From: Plantago ovata | Lineage: Eukaryota > Streptophyta > Magnoliopsida > Lamiales > Plantaginaceae | Assembly: GCA_028274465.1 (NCBI GenBank) | Contig: CM051455.1 | Coordinates: 42,797,129 to 42,861,128, forward strand | Direction: 5' to 3' | Length of the DNA: 64,000 nucleotides | Shown here: one piece after another, positions 1 through 11,219 of the stretch | Layout: each line of letters begins with the position of its first letter | How positions within the stretch are numbered: the first letter of the stretch is position 1 | Translations under genes and position numbers: made by a program | Notes under the pieces: generated by a model | Told to the model about the DNA's origin: nothing | Databases searched by the model: none | What the model saw: only the letters and a program-made list of their open reading frames with translations

Positions 1-69
1 GGTGTTGAGAATGACTCCGATGAAGAAGAAGAGCGTATGTATGAAATGAGCTATACAAGTGAAATGTGA
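1..69 (+). CDS. C-terminal end of an unidentified gene (partial)
   Basis: The first 22 codons are open in frame 1 and end at TGA (67-69). They encode an acidic tail (NDSDEEEERMYEMSYTSEM), typical of the extreme C-terminus of a plant nuclear or regulatory protein. The rest lies upstream of the window, so neither the start nor the exon boundary can be seen and no family can be assigned. The following several hundred bases have no coding signal and fit a 3' UTR. An open frame this short could be chance, but the acidic composition and position favour a real terminal exon. Confidence 0.35.
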   Translation, partial: GVENDSDEEEERMYEMSYTSEM

Positions 70-1193
70 AGTTCTAGCTATCTTTCTCCATCACGGTGGG
101 ATTACCATGTTAACACGTACGGAGTACAAGGAATTAAAACAATCTTATTTTCTGCTGGTTTGTCCTTCACATGAAACTGGACCTGAATAGAACTTAGTGG
201 TGTGTGGTGAAACTTCTAAGTTTGAGCTTTTTCATGTGTGTGTGAGCTGAAAGGAGGCATTACACGAATGATCGATGTAATAGACCGACTTCCGCAAACT
301 CGAATATGCAAGGGTAATAGTTCAAAGCATCACATAGTTAGATGCTCATAATATGTATCAGTCAAAATGTGTTGTAACAATCCAACTGGGATAAGCAACG
401 TGACATCGATAAGCACACAGATTTTCCAGTTCTACAACAGAAATCACATCTTAACTAAGGATGAGGAATGTCGCTGTTGCTCACCGGTAACATTAGAGAA
501 AATCGTCCACGTTCACGAATGTACATAACTACATTTCCCTGGTGTGTTAGGCGGAGGAATTTGATAATATATAAGGCACGGAAGCAATTCAGATACATAG
601 TCTGTATTGCCCATAGTAGTGATTTGGAACGATGAAGTTCAAAAACGAAAACGAGACATTAAGAATCTTGCATTAATTTAATTAAATAGGTGCTACATAA
701 GTCGGGGTGCTATCTTATTATTATTAATAAAATTTTGCCCGGAAAGTCAGGGGTACCAACACCAATATCATACAACGTTCCATTTTTGCGGTCCATATTT
801 ACAATATTTTGCAACCAGCTGGGAGGGTGAAGTATCATTTTTGCAGAGTGAACCTAGTGGATACATTTTTTAGGAAGTATCCAAATGCAGTAGTGTTTCG
901 CCAAAAGATCTGCAACTAAGTTCGAACTCACTATAGAGAAAACGATTTGCTGCAATTCTACTTGATTAATAAGATGCCGGTGCTCGAGCCTACGGGCTAT
1001 GGTGATGCTTTTGTACCAATTTGCAGCCCACATCTCATACCAATCTCATACATCTCATACCAATCTACCAATTTTAGATTGTGATCGTTTATTTTTTAAT
1101 GATGTGATAATTGATTCAGCGGCGGAATCCACCACAAAGTGTAAAATAAAAATTTGTCAAGAAAATAGAAAATGACAAACACGAATAATGTAC
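70..1193. other. Intergenic / 3' UTR, nothing recognised
   Basis: AT-rich sequence with no long open frame. It probably begins with the 3' UTR of the gene ending at 69. A short tandem repeat built on atctcatacca lies at about 1027-1066. Nothing else could be identified before the target duplication of the hAT element at 1194. Confidence 0.5.
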
Positions 1194-1349
1194 GTTGAAA
1201 CCTAAGAAGCACCCGCACGTTCTTAGCCTTGAGTATTTTCATCCCGCACGTATTCCGCACGCGCTCGTTGACATACGCCCAAAATTCGTATTTCTCTACA
1301 GCAACTTATTTTTTGTTATTTTCTCTTACTTTCTAAGTCGGTGAAGTAG

Positions 1350-2081
1350 ATGTTTTGGGAACAAAATTCAATACAGACAAAACCTACCTTTCCCAAATCC
1401 ATTTTGGCATATCCATCTCCTCCGCCACTTGAATCGCCGCCGTCGCCTCCGCCACTTGAATCGGTTCCACCACCTCCTTTTTATTCAGAATTTCAGGTAC
1501 CTCATCTCTCTTTGTTTCGTCTCTGGTTTCTCTTTGCTCTCTGCCGCGCCTGCGATGTTGTTTACCTCGAGTATATTTTTTTTTTCCCTTTTTTGTTTTT
1601 CTTTTATGTGTATCAAGTTATCTGGGAGTTGAAAATTGGAATACGTCTTCTATCTTGGAGTTATTACTTTGGTTCTAGTAGTAAATGCATATTTATTTAT
1701 TGGGCTTGCTTTGGAATAATAAATTAGAGCTATTAACAAATGTGAGTTGACTCTTGAATATGAATTCTATACGTAATTGCCTAATTGGAATGTGCAAAGA
1801 TAATTAATTAATTACTCCATTTATCTTATAAATAATGATTGAGTTGTTTAATTTATTCTTTTGATTACTGGAAACAGAACTATAAAATGAGCCAACCAGT
1901 GGACGAACATGAGGCTGGACAGGTGAAGCCACTCTGGAAATTTGTGAAAGTGCTTGATAAAATAGGTGCTCGTGGAGTAGTAAAATGGGAGTGTAATTAT
2001 TGTCAAGTTACAAGATCAACAACATATACAAGGGTGAGGGGACATTTACTGAAATTTGATTCGGGAATTTGGTTCACTTGA
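1350..2081 (+). pseudogene. N-terminal BED zinc-finger part of a hAT transposase
   Basis: Exon 1 (1350-1496) starts at ATG and encodes a proline-rich leader with two PSPPPLES-like repeats. A GT at 1497 and an AG at 1876-1877 define an intron that keeps frame (phase 0) into exon 2 (from 1878). Exon 2 encodes KPLWKFVKVLDKI, then WECNYCQV, then YTRVRGHLLK. This is the plant zf-BED pattern (aromatic, CxxC, H) found at the N-terminus of hAT transposases and domesticated relatives. The frame ends at TGA a few residues after HLLK, where the deleted core would begin. Without the RNaseH-like domain it cannot catalyse transposition, although a BED-only DNA-binding peptide could still be made. Confidence 0.6.
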
Positions 2082-2223
2082 GGATGTTGGGGAATTGGAG
2101 GTTGCACAACTCTCCCTAGATGAGCCGGACTTGGAGGGTGTAGTCTTTCATGTTTCCGATGATGGTAGTGGGAATGAAGGGAATGAGGCCATTGATTTGG
2201 TTGATTGGGAAATTAGACCATAA
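2068..2223 (+). pseudogene. C-terminal tail of the deleted hAT transposase
   Basis: An open frame of 51 codons, shifted by +1 from the BED frame, runs to TAA at 2221-2223. It encodes an acidic tail (VGELEVAQLSLDEPDLEGVV, ending LVDWEIRP) of the kind found after the dimerisation region of plant hAT transposases. It abuts the BED exon at about 2060-2070, so the junction marks the internal deletion that removed the core. The family link is inferred from position inside the element and from composition, not from a conserved motif. Confidence 0.4.
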
Positions 2224-2382
2224 CTTATTTTGGTGTTGATACTTTTAGTAATGTATCAAATATATAAAAATATGTATAAAACTTAAACGTATTTTTAACG
2301 TATTCATATTTCTATATTTTGGATTTTATAATATTTCATATTCGTATTGTATTCGTATTCGTATGGATGCTTAGGTTGAAAC

Positions 2383-4428
2383 ATCAATCTTCCTCAAAAT
2401 ACGAAAGCTAAAGAGAACTCTTTAAATAAGTTGAGGAAGACATTTTATTGACGTTGCTTTTGAAGTTGCGCGGGCGAGTTAAAGAGTAAAGAGAACTCTT
2501 TAAATATTCAGACTTTATACTAGTAATTAAAACAATTAATATATGATAAAGTAGAATAAACTCCAAGTGTAATGTTAAATTAATGCTCCTTCCTATATTT
2601 TCTATACGGAAATTACATTTGAGTTCAACTCAAGTAATGTTAAATACTTAATCTCGCAGCGAGTACGTAAATGTACAATGGAGATTATACTTCAAAATAT
2701 AATACTATCTATCATGCATACTTAAATATGATACTAGCATGCATGAGTGTCAAACACATTAATCCAAAACTGCGCCAAGAATCTCCAATAGAAAGAATTT
2801 CTGGGCAATGATGGAATCTATACTTAGACGACCCGATTCAGAAGTTAAAGAAAAATGGAAGTTCATTAGATGTTTTATGACATTTTACATGTTATGCTGC
2901 TCTTCAAAGTTTTACTGGAACTCTTACGTACAAGGCTACAGTTTTTTTGGTGAAGCAGTTGCAAAAATTGCACCACGTTTTAGCTAGAAGCTTCCCCTAA
3001 AAATTTGCACCAAAAAAAAAGCCTAAAGGTTGAACAGTTACAAAATGGCGATCAATCAAAAGATAAGTGGTACTAAGGTAAAGGTGTTGCAAGAAAAGGT
3101 TAATTTAGAACAAGCATTCTTCAATTAGGGCACATTCTTAACTTGTTCATTCAACCAACAGACACAGATCTAACCAAAACTGAGGCATCCCTCAAGATCA
3201 ATCCTGCTTTCAAGCAATTCTCTCTGTAAGCCAGCTATAGAAAGAAAGAACTCGGCTAATGAAACTTTCTAGTACAACTGAAATTAGCAACAGAGTCCAG
3301 CTCACCATGAATGAGCTTGGAAAGGTTAAAAACCAACTCTACATATGGCTTCATAGTACATGGGACAGCTTAAAACAGTTTAATACAAACATAATATATC
3401 CGAATACATAGGTCTAATTTACATGATGGAAAATTAAAGTTTACTGGATTCACCTCATAGTTTCATCCTTGGATTGCAAAAGAGAGCCAAAACTTTGGGC
3501 AGCACAGCAAAGATGCAAAGTGTCTAATTGTAGAACCTAGAGATGATTTGGTTTACCGCAAAAAAAAGCATACCTTATCCTCACCAACTTCCTCCCTTCA
3601 ATCATGAGATATAATTCTTAGTTCATCTCACTCCAAACACAGTTTATCACTTTTCCTGACAGCTTAGTTACAGCTTACCCAAGTCATGTATTCAATCTCT
3701 CTTTGATACTCCTATCTAAGTTTCACCTGGATCAATTCCTTTTCAAACCTTGAACCATAGTTTTCATCAACCAAACTTATCATGAGCTACAGCCTACAAG
3801 CCAAAAAAAATACCAGACGCATATTGTTTCTTGCTGAACAGACATGATTTGGCTCCATAGTTGCTTCATTTACTAGTGGTGACACATTGACAGCTAAATA
3901 TTCCCGTAACATACTTCTTAAATCCTCTCATCTCCTATTTTGCTTCAACAAATAATGATCAAAATCTCCATAGGCAACTGAAATTTAACTGCATCATACC
4001 TGACTTTGAAAAGTTATTGTCACTGAAAACATATATCTGAAGCAAACTTTGATTCCCAAAATGGTTCTCCAAAATTATGGCAAGAAACCAATATTCCAAC
4101 ATAGAACGAGCACAACTAATTCCCCATGCCACAAATCTCATTGAACGCATGTATCTCAAAGTGTCAACTAAAGACCATAGAACAGCTAACAGCTAAACAT
4201 TCTTGCTTGGTGTATGAACCAGAATGACCTTTTGATAGAGAGCGTCTCAATTCCTTAAAATGCACTACAACTTGAAAGTTAAACCAACCATTGTATAAAC
4301 CCAGGCTGCTTCTTATGCAGCCAATACTTCAGAGGGAAGAGTGAGTCCCCAAGTAACCTTTAATGTCACAGGGCAAAACATACCGAAACACCGCCCCTCT
4401 CCCCTCTAGTAACCACTTAATTGTGAGA
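2383..4428. other. Intergenic, nothing recognised
   Basis: About 2 kb of AT-rich sequence between the hAT element and the stop codon of the NYN gene. Only frames under 70 codons occur and none resembles a known protein. The right part (about 3900-4428) probably includes the 3' UTR of the minus-strand NYN gene. Confidence 0.45.
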
Positions 4429-7286
4429 TTATGAAGCAGCTGCCAACCCTGAATCTGAGTTGGCATCTACAACTGCAAGTACAACCTTAACTGGTTGCCA
4501 TCCTGATTGATAATTGCATATAAGCCATTTTTTCATGTTAATTACCATATGCAAAATCTGTAGTATCTCACCCAAAGCAAGCTCCTTTAAGCACGTCTTT
4601 TTTATAATCGTCGCTGCCTCATACCTACACATCAAATGAAAATAAAAACAAGACTAATTCATTAAAACCTGAAAAATGCAATAATGGCTGAAATTGATGG
4701 AAGGATTGGCAATATTAAAACAGAAGATGAGACATGATGCATTGATGGAAGGATGGGCATATAATAAGATGAGACTTGATGCATTGATGTAAGAATTGGC
4801 ATAATAAGATGATACTTGATGCATTGGGCAGTACTGATTACCTGCATTGGGCTTCGAGCATTGCCTTTCGTCCAGCCGCAGATGAAAGATATTTCTGAAT
4901 TTCATCCCAAGTCGATTTTGGGTAATGTTTTAAATTACCAGCCATGGGGTTCACGCATTGCCATAGTTTCTCATTTTTCCCAACATACATCTGCAGCGCA
5001 CCTAGCTGCTGTTTTACTACTAACTGTTGCTCAATAGCGCACGCCAAAGCTTTTTCACATCAGTATTACGATGCTGGACATCTCCATATCTTATGCAATC
5101 AACAATATTTTCCTCAGTTGGAACAATCTTCTCGTTTTTAAGGTTGTTTAGAGCAAGTAGAATGATCCCAATAAGACCTTGTACATATTCAGGAGGCTTC
5201 GGACATCCTGGTGTTCCCCACACCCGTTAACAGGCACAATAGCGTTTCCTGGCTGAGAAGATAGTGATGGGGTTTCTTGATTACCAAGTGGGTACCTGGT
5301 AGTCTGTTGTTCTTGTTGGAAGGAAGATCTCTTTTGACCATTATATCCTTTCTGGGGACTGTTCGAGTTAAGACGGTTCATGGAATCAGCAGAATTTGGT
5401 CTTCTCTCCCCACCATTTCGTGATTGAGGAGCAGAATTGTGTTCATTTCTAGGGTAGTCAGAAATGTTTAAAGTGCCAACATCGGGTAGATAAGTTGGAG
5501 GAGCTGAAGTCGAACTTGGTCCATTGGGTCTGTAAGGAGGACGCCAATGCTGGTTAGGCGGCAATGAGCTAACAGGCATTAATCCAGGTTCACCATAGCC
5601 ATTAGGCCTTATGGGCTGACCATAGTGATTTTGATGAGGGACTGGAGGCTGACTACCGTTGCTCCAAGAAGAATCATGACTAATTGGGTACGAAATGGAT
5701 CCTGATCCACTAGTTGCAAGTGTCGGATTATAGGTGCTAGATAAGTCCTGAGGATCACTGACCTGCCTAGAATGACCATATGCCGTTTGATGGAAATTGG
5801 CATTGTTAGAGTATTCAGATCCAACCACACCATTTGAGGTTTTAGGTGTATTAGGTTGGCTGGGATTTTTACGAATTGGTTTCCCTTTATGCTTTACATC
5901 AGTTCCTCTTCCCATGCTAAATTTGTGAATTCCAGGATGGTGATTTTCTTGAAAGTAATCACCTGATTGGTTTACTTGAATTGGATCAGTAGGTAAAGAT
6001 TCGGAGCTTGCTAAATGCCCAGAGCTATTAGTTAATAGTTGGACAGATTCTCCTCTTGTAAGCGGCATTCCTCCAGCTGACAGACTAGTCCAGAGCCATA
6101 CACTCTTAGCAGCAGCAATAAGCGGTGCAGAAGCTTTTTGTGGTTGAGCTAAGAGGATATTATATCTACGCATGCGCAGCTGGTGGAGGGCATTTGAGAA
6201 ATCTCGGTCACCGGATATCAATAGATAATTTGCAGGTGCGGGATTGTCAACAGCCCAAAATAACATATCCACCAGAATCTTCTTGTCACTGGCATCTTTC
6301 ACACCTGATCATTTTTAAGAATACCGGTTATGTTTGATCATCAAATGAACATCAAAATAAGACACACCACGAATAGCATGATCTATGCAAATAACGAACT
6401 TTAGTAATGATTACATACCACTCCATCAGTTGCGAAAAAGACAAATTTTCCATAAATCTATTTAACGTCATAATCATGTACTAGCGAATAGTTAAAACTC
6501 AAAAGCAATCATCCAATCCCCACAAACTAGCATACATTACACGTTACGGACACTCCGTGATCAGACAAATAGTCACACTTCACATACTCAACAGAATGAA
6601 TTCTATTTGGAAACGGCTGCGCTAAAATTATTATAGCTTGTTTCAACTGTAACGTAAAGCAAATCAAGTTATCCAAAACAAAGCTCCCCATTTCTGAACC
6701 ATACCAATAATACCTACCATGAAATCAACATAATCCCCAAATGCAATCTTCATCTACTAATTAGCATACATCATCCTGAATCTACAATCATATTGTACCT
6801 TCTAAGCACAAAACCAGACAGATCAGTTACAGATACTAAACATTTACAAAAACAAGACATATTTCTAAGATTTCTCTGATTAACCTCCGATCTAACACAC
6901 AATTGTTCATGATACTGCTTGAGTTCACGTTTAACAGATTCTCCAGTGGTTTAAGCACACAAACAGTTACCAAATCTCAATTCTCAACCAAACAACAATA
7001 AACATTTACCAGCAGGAACATGGTTAAGGGCGATGCCAGTGCTATTAAGCGCGTGCTGGACGGAAGGAGAAATACGCGTGGTATCACCATAAGCAGAAAT
7101 CGACACAGGACCACAGTAATTGACCTTAGTCAAGGCGGAGCTGATGTTCTGCGCTATGGTGTGCGGATCGCAAACCTTAGGCACATGACAGTTCTCGATG
7201 TCCCACCACACCGACGTCTTCGCCTTCACGTACTGCTCCTCCGCCATCTGCAGCTGCACCTGCTGCCCTCCGCCGCCGCCGTTCAT
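4429..7286 (-). CDS. NYN-domain (MARF1/limkain-b1-like) protein with two frame breaks
   Basis: Exons are 7286-7010, 6304-4842 and 4624-4429, about 645 codons. The N-terminus is a NYN (PIN-like) RNase domain: [10 protein letters not shown] with Asp29, DKKILVDML, and SGDRDF with Asp125 and Asp127, the acidic residues expected at the metal site. A long Ser/Asn/Pro/Gln-rich linker follows (residues about 180-480). The C-terminus ([28 protein letters not shown], then [14 protein letters not shown]) matches plant homologues annotated as putative endonucleases and resembles a winged-helix LOTUS/OST-HTH module. The family is implicated in RNA turnover and binding. Two one-base deficits relative to the expected frame occur at short homopolymers: GGG at 5223-5225 and AAAAA at 5051-5055 (minus-strand reading). 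After each, the homologous reading continues in a new frame. This is either assembly error or recent decay. The start is the first ATG, just before the conserved domain. Confidence 0.82.
4694..4823. repeat. Three-unit minisatellite inside the last intron of the NYN gene
   Basis: Three diverged tandem units of 48, 42 and 40 bp start at 4694, 4742 and 4784. Each runs from ttgatg(g/t)aag to a shared end acttgatgca or acatgatgca. They occupy much of the 217-bp intron (4625-4841) without touching either splice site. Confidence 0.75.
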
Positions 7287-7310
7287 CGCCGCTCCTGCCT
7301 GATTTAGTTA

Positions 7311-8369
7311 TGTAAGTACAATTGAATTGAATATATACAGTTCACCTCTAGCAGCAGCAGCAGCTCGATTTGAGTCGATCAGATGGTTGTTTGAAGTACA
7401 ATTTTAGAGTAGAAGTAGTTTGGAGGTGAGATCTGGCTAAGGAGAGGGAGGGTTTAGGAGTGATCGGAAAGTGCGCAGGATAGCGTGGGGAGGTATCGTG
7501 CGCATGGATGACATTGGAATTGTGAGGATTAGAGAAGAGAGAGAGATTGGGGTTTTTTTTATTTTTCTGAGGAGTTGAATGAATTGGAAAATTGGGGCTT
7601 TTGAGGAGGGGGCGAAGAAGGGGTGGGGTAGGACAGAAATTGTTTAGGTGAACACGCGGAAGGGACTCGTGTTTTCTCTTGCCTGACGTTTATCGGGATA
7701 ATCGGCGAGCGCGTGATTTACACGTGTGGGTTTTATTGGTTGTGGATTTTGTGATCTACAGTACTATATATAGTCCATGGATCTCTTGGAAAATTCGTAC
7801 TCGAACTTAGTAAAGGGCCAGAGTCGAGTCCATGCCGTAGTAGACATGGTTTAGCCCAGCAGGCCTTCACGCACTCGTGGACGAGAGAAATGGAATAAAG
7901 AGTTAAAAGACCATAAAGACTCGTTCGTTCATGACTTCATGTTATGACGATGATGTCAGAGCAAATATAGAATAATATTCTAAATCTTAAATGTACATGG
8001 AAATTTGCTCGTTATGAAAAGCTTTTCCATGTTCGACGTACTACATGGGAAAGTACATTTAAGTATGCCTTGTGTACTCACATGTAACATGCATTACCAT
8101 ATCAATCTACTAAAATTACTAGGGAAAAAAAAACCTACTAAAATTACTTTGTACGAGTATTTGATGCCTCCGAAGTCATGTATGTTAGCTCCTTGCGGTT
8201 GACACTCAAATTCCTCCATATATTAACGTCTACCCTACCAAATGATATAAGGTCTTGTGTGGTATGAGTAATTTCAAGGAAAAAAAAAAAAAAGAAATGT
8301 TAATGGAATTTTCTTTTCTCATATGTGTTTTAAAGGAAATTTAATGGGAAAAGAAAAAAGTGAACTAGA
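7311..8369. promoter_or_regulatory. Upstream region of the NYN gene with a G-box
   Basis: About 1 kb with no gene. The first few hundred bases upstream of the minus-strand NYN start are purine-rich and GC-richer than the surroundings, as expected of a 5' UTR and core promoter. A CACGTG G-box core lies at 7721-7726, about 435 bp upstream of the start codon. G-boxes bind plant bZIP and bHLH factors, but one hexamer is weak evidence of function. Nothing else was recognised from 7800 to 8369. Confidence 0.3.
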
Positions 8370-8378
8370 AAACCTAAA

Positions 8379-8592
8379 GAGTAATTATATAGAGAGTCTA
8401 GCCTTTCCTATTATATAGGAAAGGCATGGTTTTTAGACACAAAACCGCCTATCAACCGGATCAGCGGTTTTGGGAAGAAATTAAACCGGCCGGTTTAGTA
8501 TAAATAGGGCAAAAAACACGCAGAATCACAGAAACCCCAAAACACATAGTTGAATGTGCACTGTGTTTTTTTCACTTTTCTCTCTGCAAATC
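8379..8592 (+). repeat. Left terminal inverted repeat of the Mutator-like element
   Basis: Pairs with 12633-12857 in inverse orientation. Shared blocks are TATATNGNGAG near the tip, GCCTTTCCTA, a TATA(t/g)GGAAAG palindrome, AAACCGGCC and TCTCTCTGCAAAT. The outer part contains a near-perfect hairpin, gcctttcctattatataggaaaggc read as two arms of 11 bp. TIRs of about 200 bp are standard for Mutator elements, where they carry promoters and transposase binding sites. Confidence 0.75.
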
Positions 8593-8859
8593 GATCAAAT
8601 CTCGCCAGAAATTCACCGATCAAAACTCATGTTCACAGCATATCATCCGAAAACGCTTACATGGACGTTAATCAGGTGAATCGAGCAACAATCATCTGAT
8701 TTCTATGCGTTTTGTGATTATATTTTGTTATTTTCCTGATTTATCTCTATTTTTCTGATTCAATGTTGTTTTCCTGATTATTCAATCGATTTGCAATCGG
8801 AATTGGTGTTCGAAACGTTCCGATTCAACTGGTAGAATACTCAAAGCACCAAATCGGAA

Positions 8860-8928
8860 GTGATGAAGAAGGATGCTTCTCAGATCTGGATATTATTGAA
8901 TAAATTGCAGCAAAACAGCAAAATCCGT
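8860..8928 (+). pseudogene. Exon-like segment inside the Mutator-like element (left)
   Basis: After a pyrimidine-poor stretch, one frame reads HQIGSDEEGCFSDLDIIE and then a stop (codons from about 8850 to 8907). Its acidic composition resembles the N-terminus of FAR1/MULE-type proteins. A possible start MDVNQ lies upstream at about 8660, followed by a GT. The right arm has a similarly placed acidic peptide (GSNLKHNEEDRKDFFGVPD) near 12395-12450 on the minus strand. These could be paired remnants of one 5' exon in each arm or captured host sequence. Identity is not established. Confidence 0.25.
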
Positions 8929-9116
8929 ACGTTAATATATACTTTTAAGCCTTTCTGTTATGGTTTGATCTTTATGAAGTATGTTTGTGCATATTTTCAT
9001 TTGATAAAACCATGTTACGGTTACGTTAATATATACTTTTAAGCCTTTCTGTTATGGTTTGATCTTTATGAAGTATGTTTGTGCATATTTTCATTTGATA
9101 AAACCATGTTACGGTT
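8929..9116 (+). repeat. Perfect 94-bp tandem duplication
   Basis: Bases 8929-9022 and 9023-9116 appear identical, each beginning acgttaatatatac and ending ccatgttacggtt. The lack of divergence contrasts with the surrounding degenerate repeats. It means either a very recent slippage or unequal-exchange event, or an assembly artefact. Confidence 0.9.
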
Positions 9117-11140
9117 TTCACATGGCGTGTTATGGTTTTAATCGACGTTGTTTTAAAGCCTCTTTGTTGCTTGTTTTTGTTTGTCTACTATGTTTTTGCA
9201 TTTATATATTGAATCGCGCAGTGTAATTGTTTTTAATCAGCATATTATAGTTTTTAAGAGTGATTGTTATCGTTAATTGCAGTTTCTACGGTAGTCTGAT
9301 TGTTACAGTTCTAGCTAGCGTATATGTTACGGTTTTAAGCTCTTCTGGTTATGGTTTCATGTTCTGTTGTTATGATTTTACACAACACGTTTAGACTTTA
9401 GAGGTTCGCATTAGGGAACATGTTATGATTCTAGCAACGTTGTTATTGTATTTTACCTTATTCAACATGTTATGAATATTTATCGTCATGTTATGCTTTT
9501 TTTATATGTCGTATCTTGGTTTTAAGTAACATTGTTATAGTATTTTACTTATTCAGCATGTTATTATTCTAAAATCTCGTGTTGCTCTATTACACCATCA
9601 AGACCACGTAATGCTTTTGAAAACTATTGGTTTATGTTTGTCCAAATTAGAGTTTGAAGGCCACCTATTATAGTTTAAAGTACAACTGTTGTGGTTTTAA
9701 GAACTGGTCTTACAGTTTGTTTACAATTGGCGACTAGTTTATAATTGGTTTAAAAACATTTATTGTAATTATACTTCTAAGAGAACATGTTATCCTTTTA
9801 AGACCTCGTATTATACTCATACTGATGAATAAAGTGTAGGTAATTTCAACATCCTCATGATATTATTGTTTTTAGGCATGATGTTGTGGTTTTAGGAGTA
9901 AATATTTGATTTATTGTGGTTGTCACTTGTCAAGCTTTTGAGTCATGTTGTTATGATTTTAGTGCATCCACTTATGGTTTTAAGGCATGTTGTTGTAGTT
10001 TGAAGTTTTGATGCTATGGATTTTAGTAATGTCAGTTAATACTACGTCCGTCAATTGTATGTTTGTTTAGGTATACTATTGTGGTTTTAATAGATCATGA
10101 TATGTTTTAAGCAGTAAATGAAAAAAAAATTAAAGCAAAGCATTTTTTGTCACTATGGTATTAAGGCATGTTGTTTTAATTTGAAGTTTTGATGCTATGG
10201 ATTTTAGTTATATCAGTTATTATTTCCATGTCGTCATTTGGTGTATTTTTTAGGTATACTATTATAATTTTCATGGTATGTTTTACGTGATCGTATTATT
10301 ATGGTTTAAGCATGTAGATGAACAAAAAATTTAATGAGATGCATTTTTTTTTCATAAACAAAAGGACGAAGATCCATAATTTTATCACCGCTACCTGTAG
10401 GTGAAGATGCTAGGCCGACTGCTATTTTCTGGAGAGATGGAATGACAAAGGATGACTTCAAGTATCAGAAACACCAATTTCGTTGCTTCAAAGATCACGA
10501 ACAAGTTTACTCGCGAGAAGCCAATTTCAAAGATCCAGATTCATTTGGCATAAGAAACACCACATGAACGCTTGTTGTAATTTTGTTGCTTTGAGAATTC
10601 TAATTTTAGAAACTCCAATTGACTGAATGTTTCAGTCCTGACATGAATATACTGAAGCATTCAATTTTACACTTGTTGGCATGTTCTCATATATCTCATA
10701 CAGCAGTTGGTGTGTTATAAGTACCCTTGTTGGGGTTTTATGTAACCAAGTTGTGGTTTAAGTACCCATTATGTTGTTGTTCTAAAAACTCAAATTAAGA
10801 TTTTAATGGAGAACGGTTGTTGTAATTTTGTTGATTTGATAATACTAGTTGTAGAAACATCAATTGACTAAATGTTTTAATCCTTACATGAATGGTACAC
10901 TAGTTTATTGCATGATGTCATGATTTTACGTTGCGTCTTAAATAAAATAAAGTATAACAAAAGATTTTAGAAGTATAATATCGAATGACAAAATATATCA
11001 TCAGTAACTCTTATGACAAACCCTTAAAACCGTAACATATATCTCTTATAACCAGTTGGTGTAGTTATATGTATCCTTTTGTGGTTTTAAGTACGTACAA
11101 TTGTGGTTTTAAGTATCCACTAATGTACTTCTAAGAAATC
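9117..11140 (+). repeat. Forward array of degenerate TTATGGTTTTAAG-type repeats
   Basis: About 2 kb contains many variants of (T)GTTATGGTTTTAAG separated by 20-60 bp. Larger duplications are superimposed: a unit of about 181 bp begins at 9982 and again at 10163 (aaggcatgttgtt followed by gaagttttgatgctatgg), and a unit containing gttgtaattttgttg begins near 10571 and again near 10810. This region faces an inverse array at 11220-12240. Confidence 0.6.
10401..10567 (+). pseudogene. Unidentified exon-like insert in the Mutator-like element
   Basis: A stretch free of the T-rich repeats, of higher complexity and with one open frame. It begins after a plausible 3' splice site (ctgtag at 10395-10400) and reads GEDARPTAIFWRDGMTKDDF, continuing through HQFRCFKDHEQVYSREANF to a TGA at 10565-10567. 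The composition looks like real protein. I do not recognise the family. It may be a captured host exon, a common cargo of Mutator-like elements, or part of the element's own lost gene. Confidence 0.35.
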
Positions 11141-11219
11141 AATTAAGAATTTAATGGACATTTGCTATACTACTTCAGAAATTAGACAGAAAACTAAACT
11201 TCACCATACAATGCTTGCA

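Larger units (their letters stand above)
1202..2374 (+). mobile_element. Internally deleted hAT DNA transposon with 8-bp target site duplication
   Basis: The octamer GTTGAAAC occurs exactly at 1194-1201 and again at 2375-2382, giving the 8-bp target duplication expected of hAT elements. The ends directly inside it are imperfect inverted repeats: CTAAGAAGCACCCGCACG on the left against CTAAGCATCCATACG read inward from the right. Subterminal regions carry repeats of ccgcacg and cgtattc. The 1173-bp element encodes a BED zinc finger (1350-2081) and a separate acidic C-terminal tail (2068-2223) but no catalytic core. It is therefore a non-autonomous deletion derivative of a hAT transposon. The exact target duplication suggests a fairly recent insertion. 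Confidence 0.82.

Noticed and set aside
5149-5222. A small intron near 5150-5222 to explain the frame change in the NYN gene
   Set aside because: The conserved residues continue without loss across the shift, so a missing base explains the data better than an intron.
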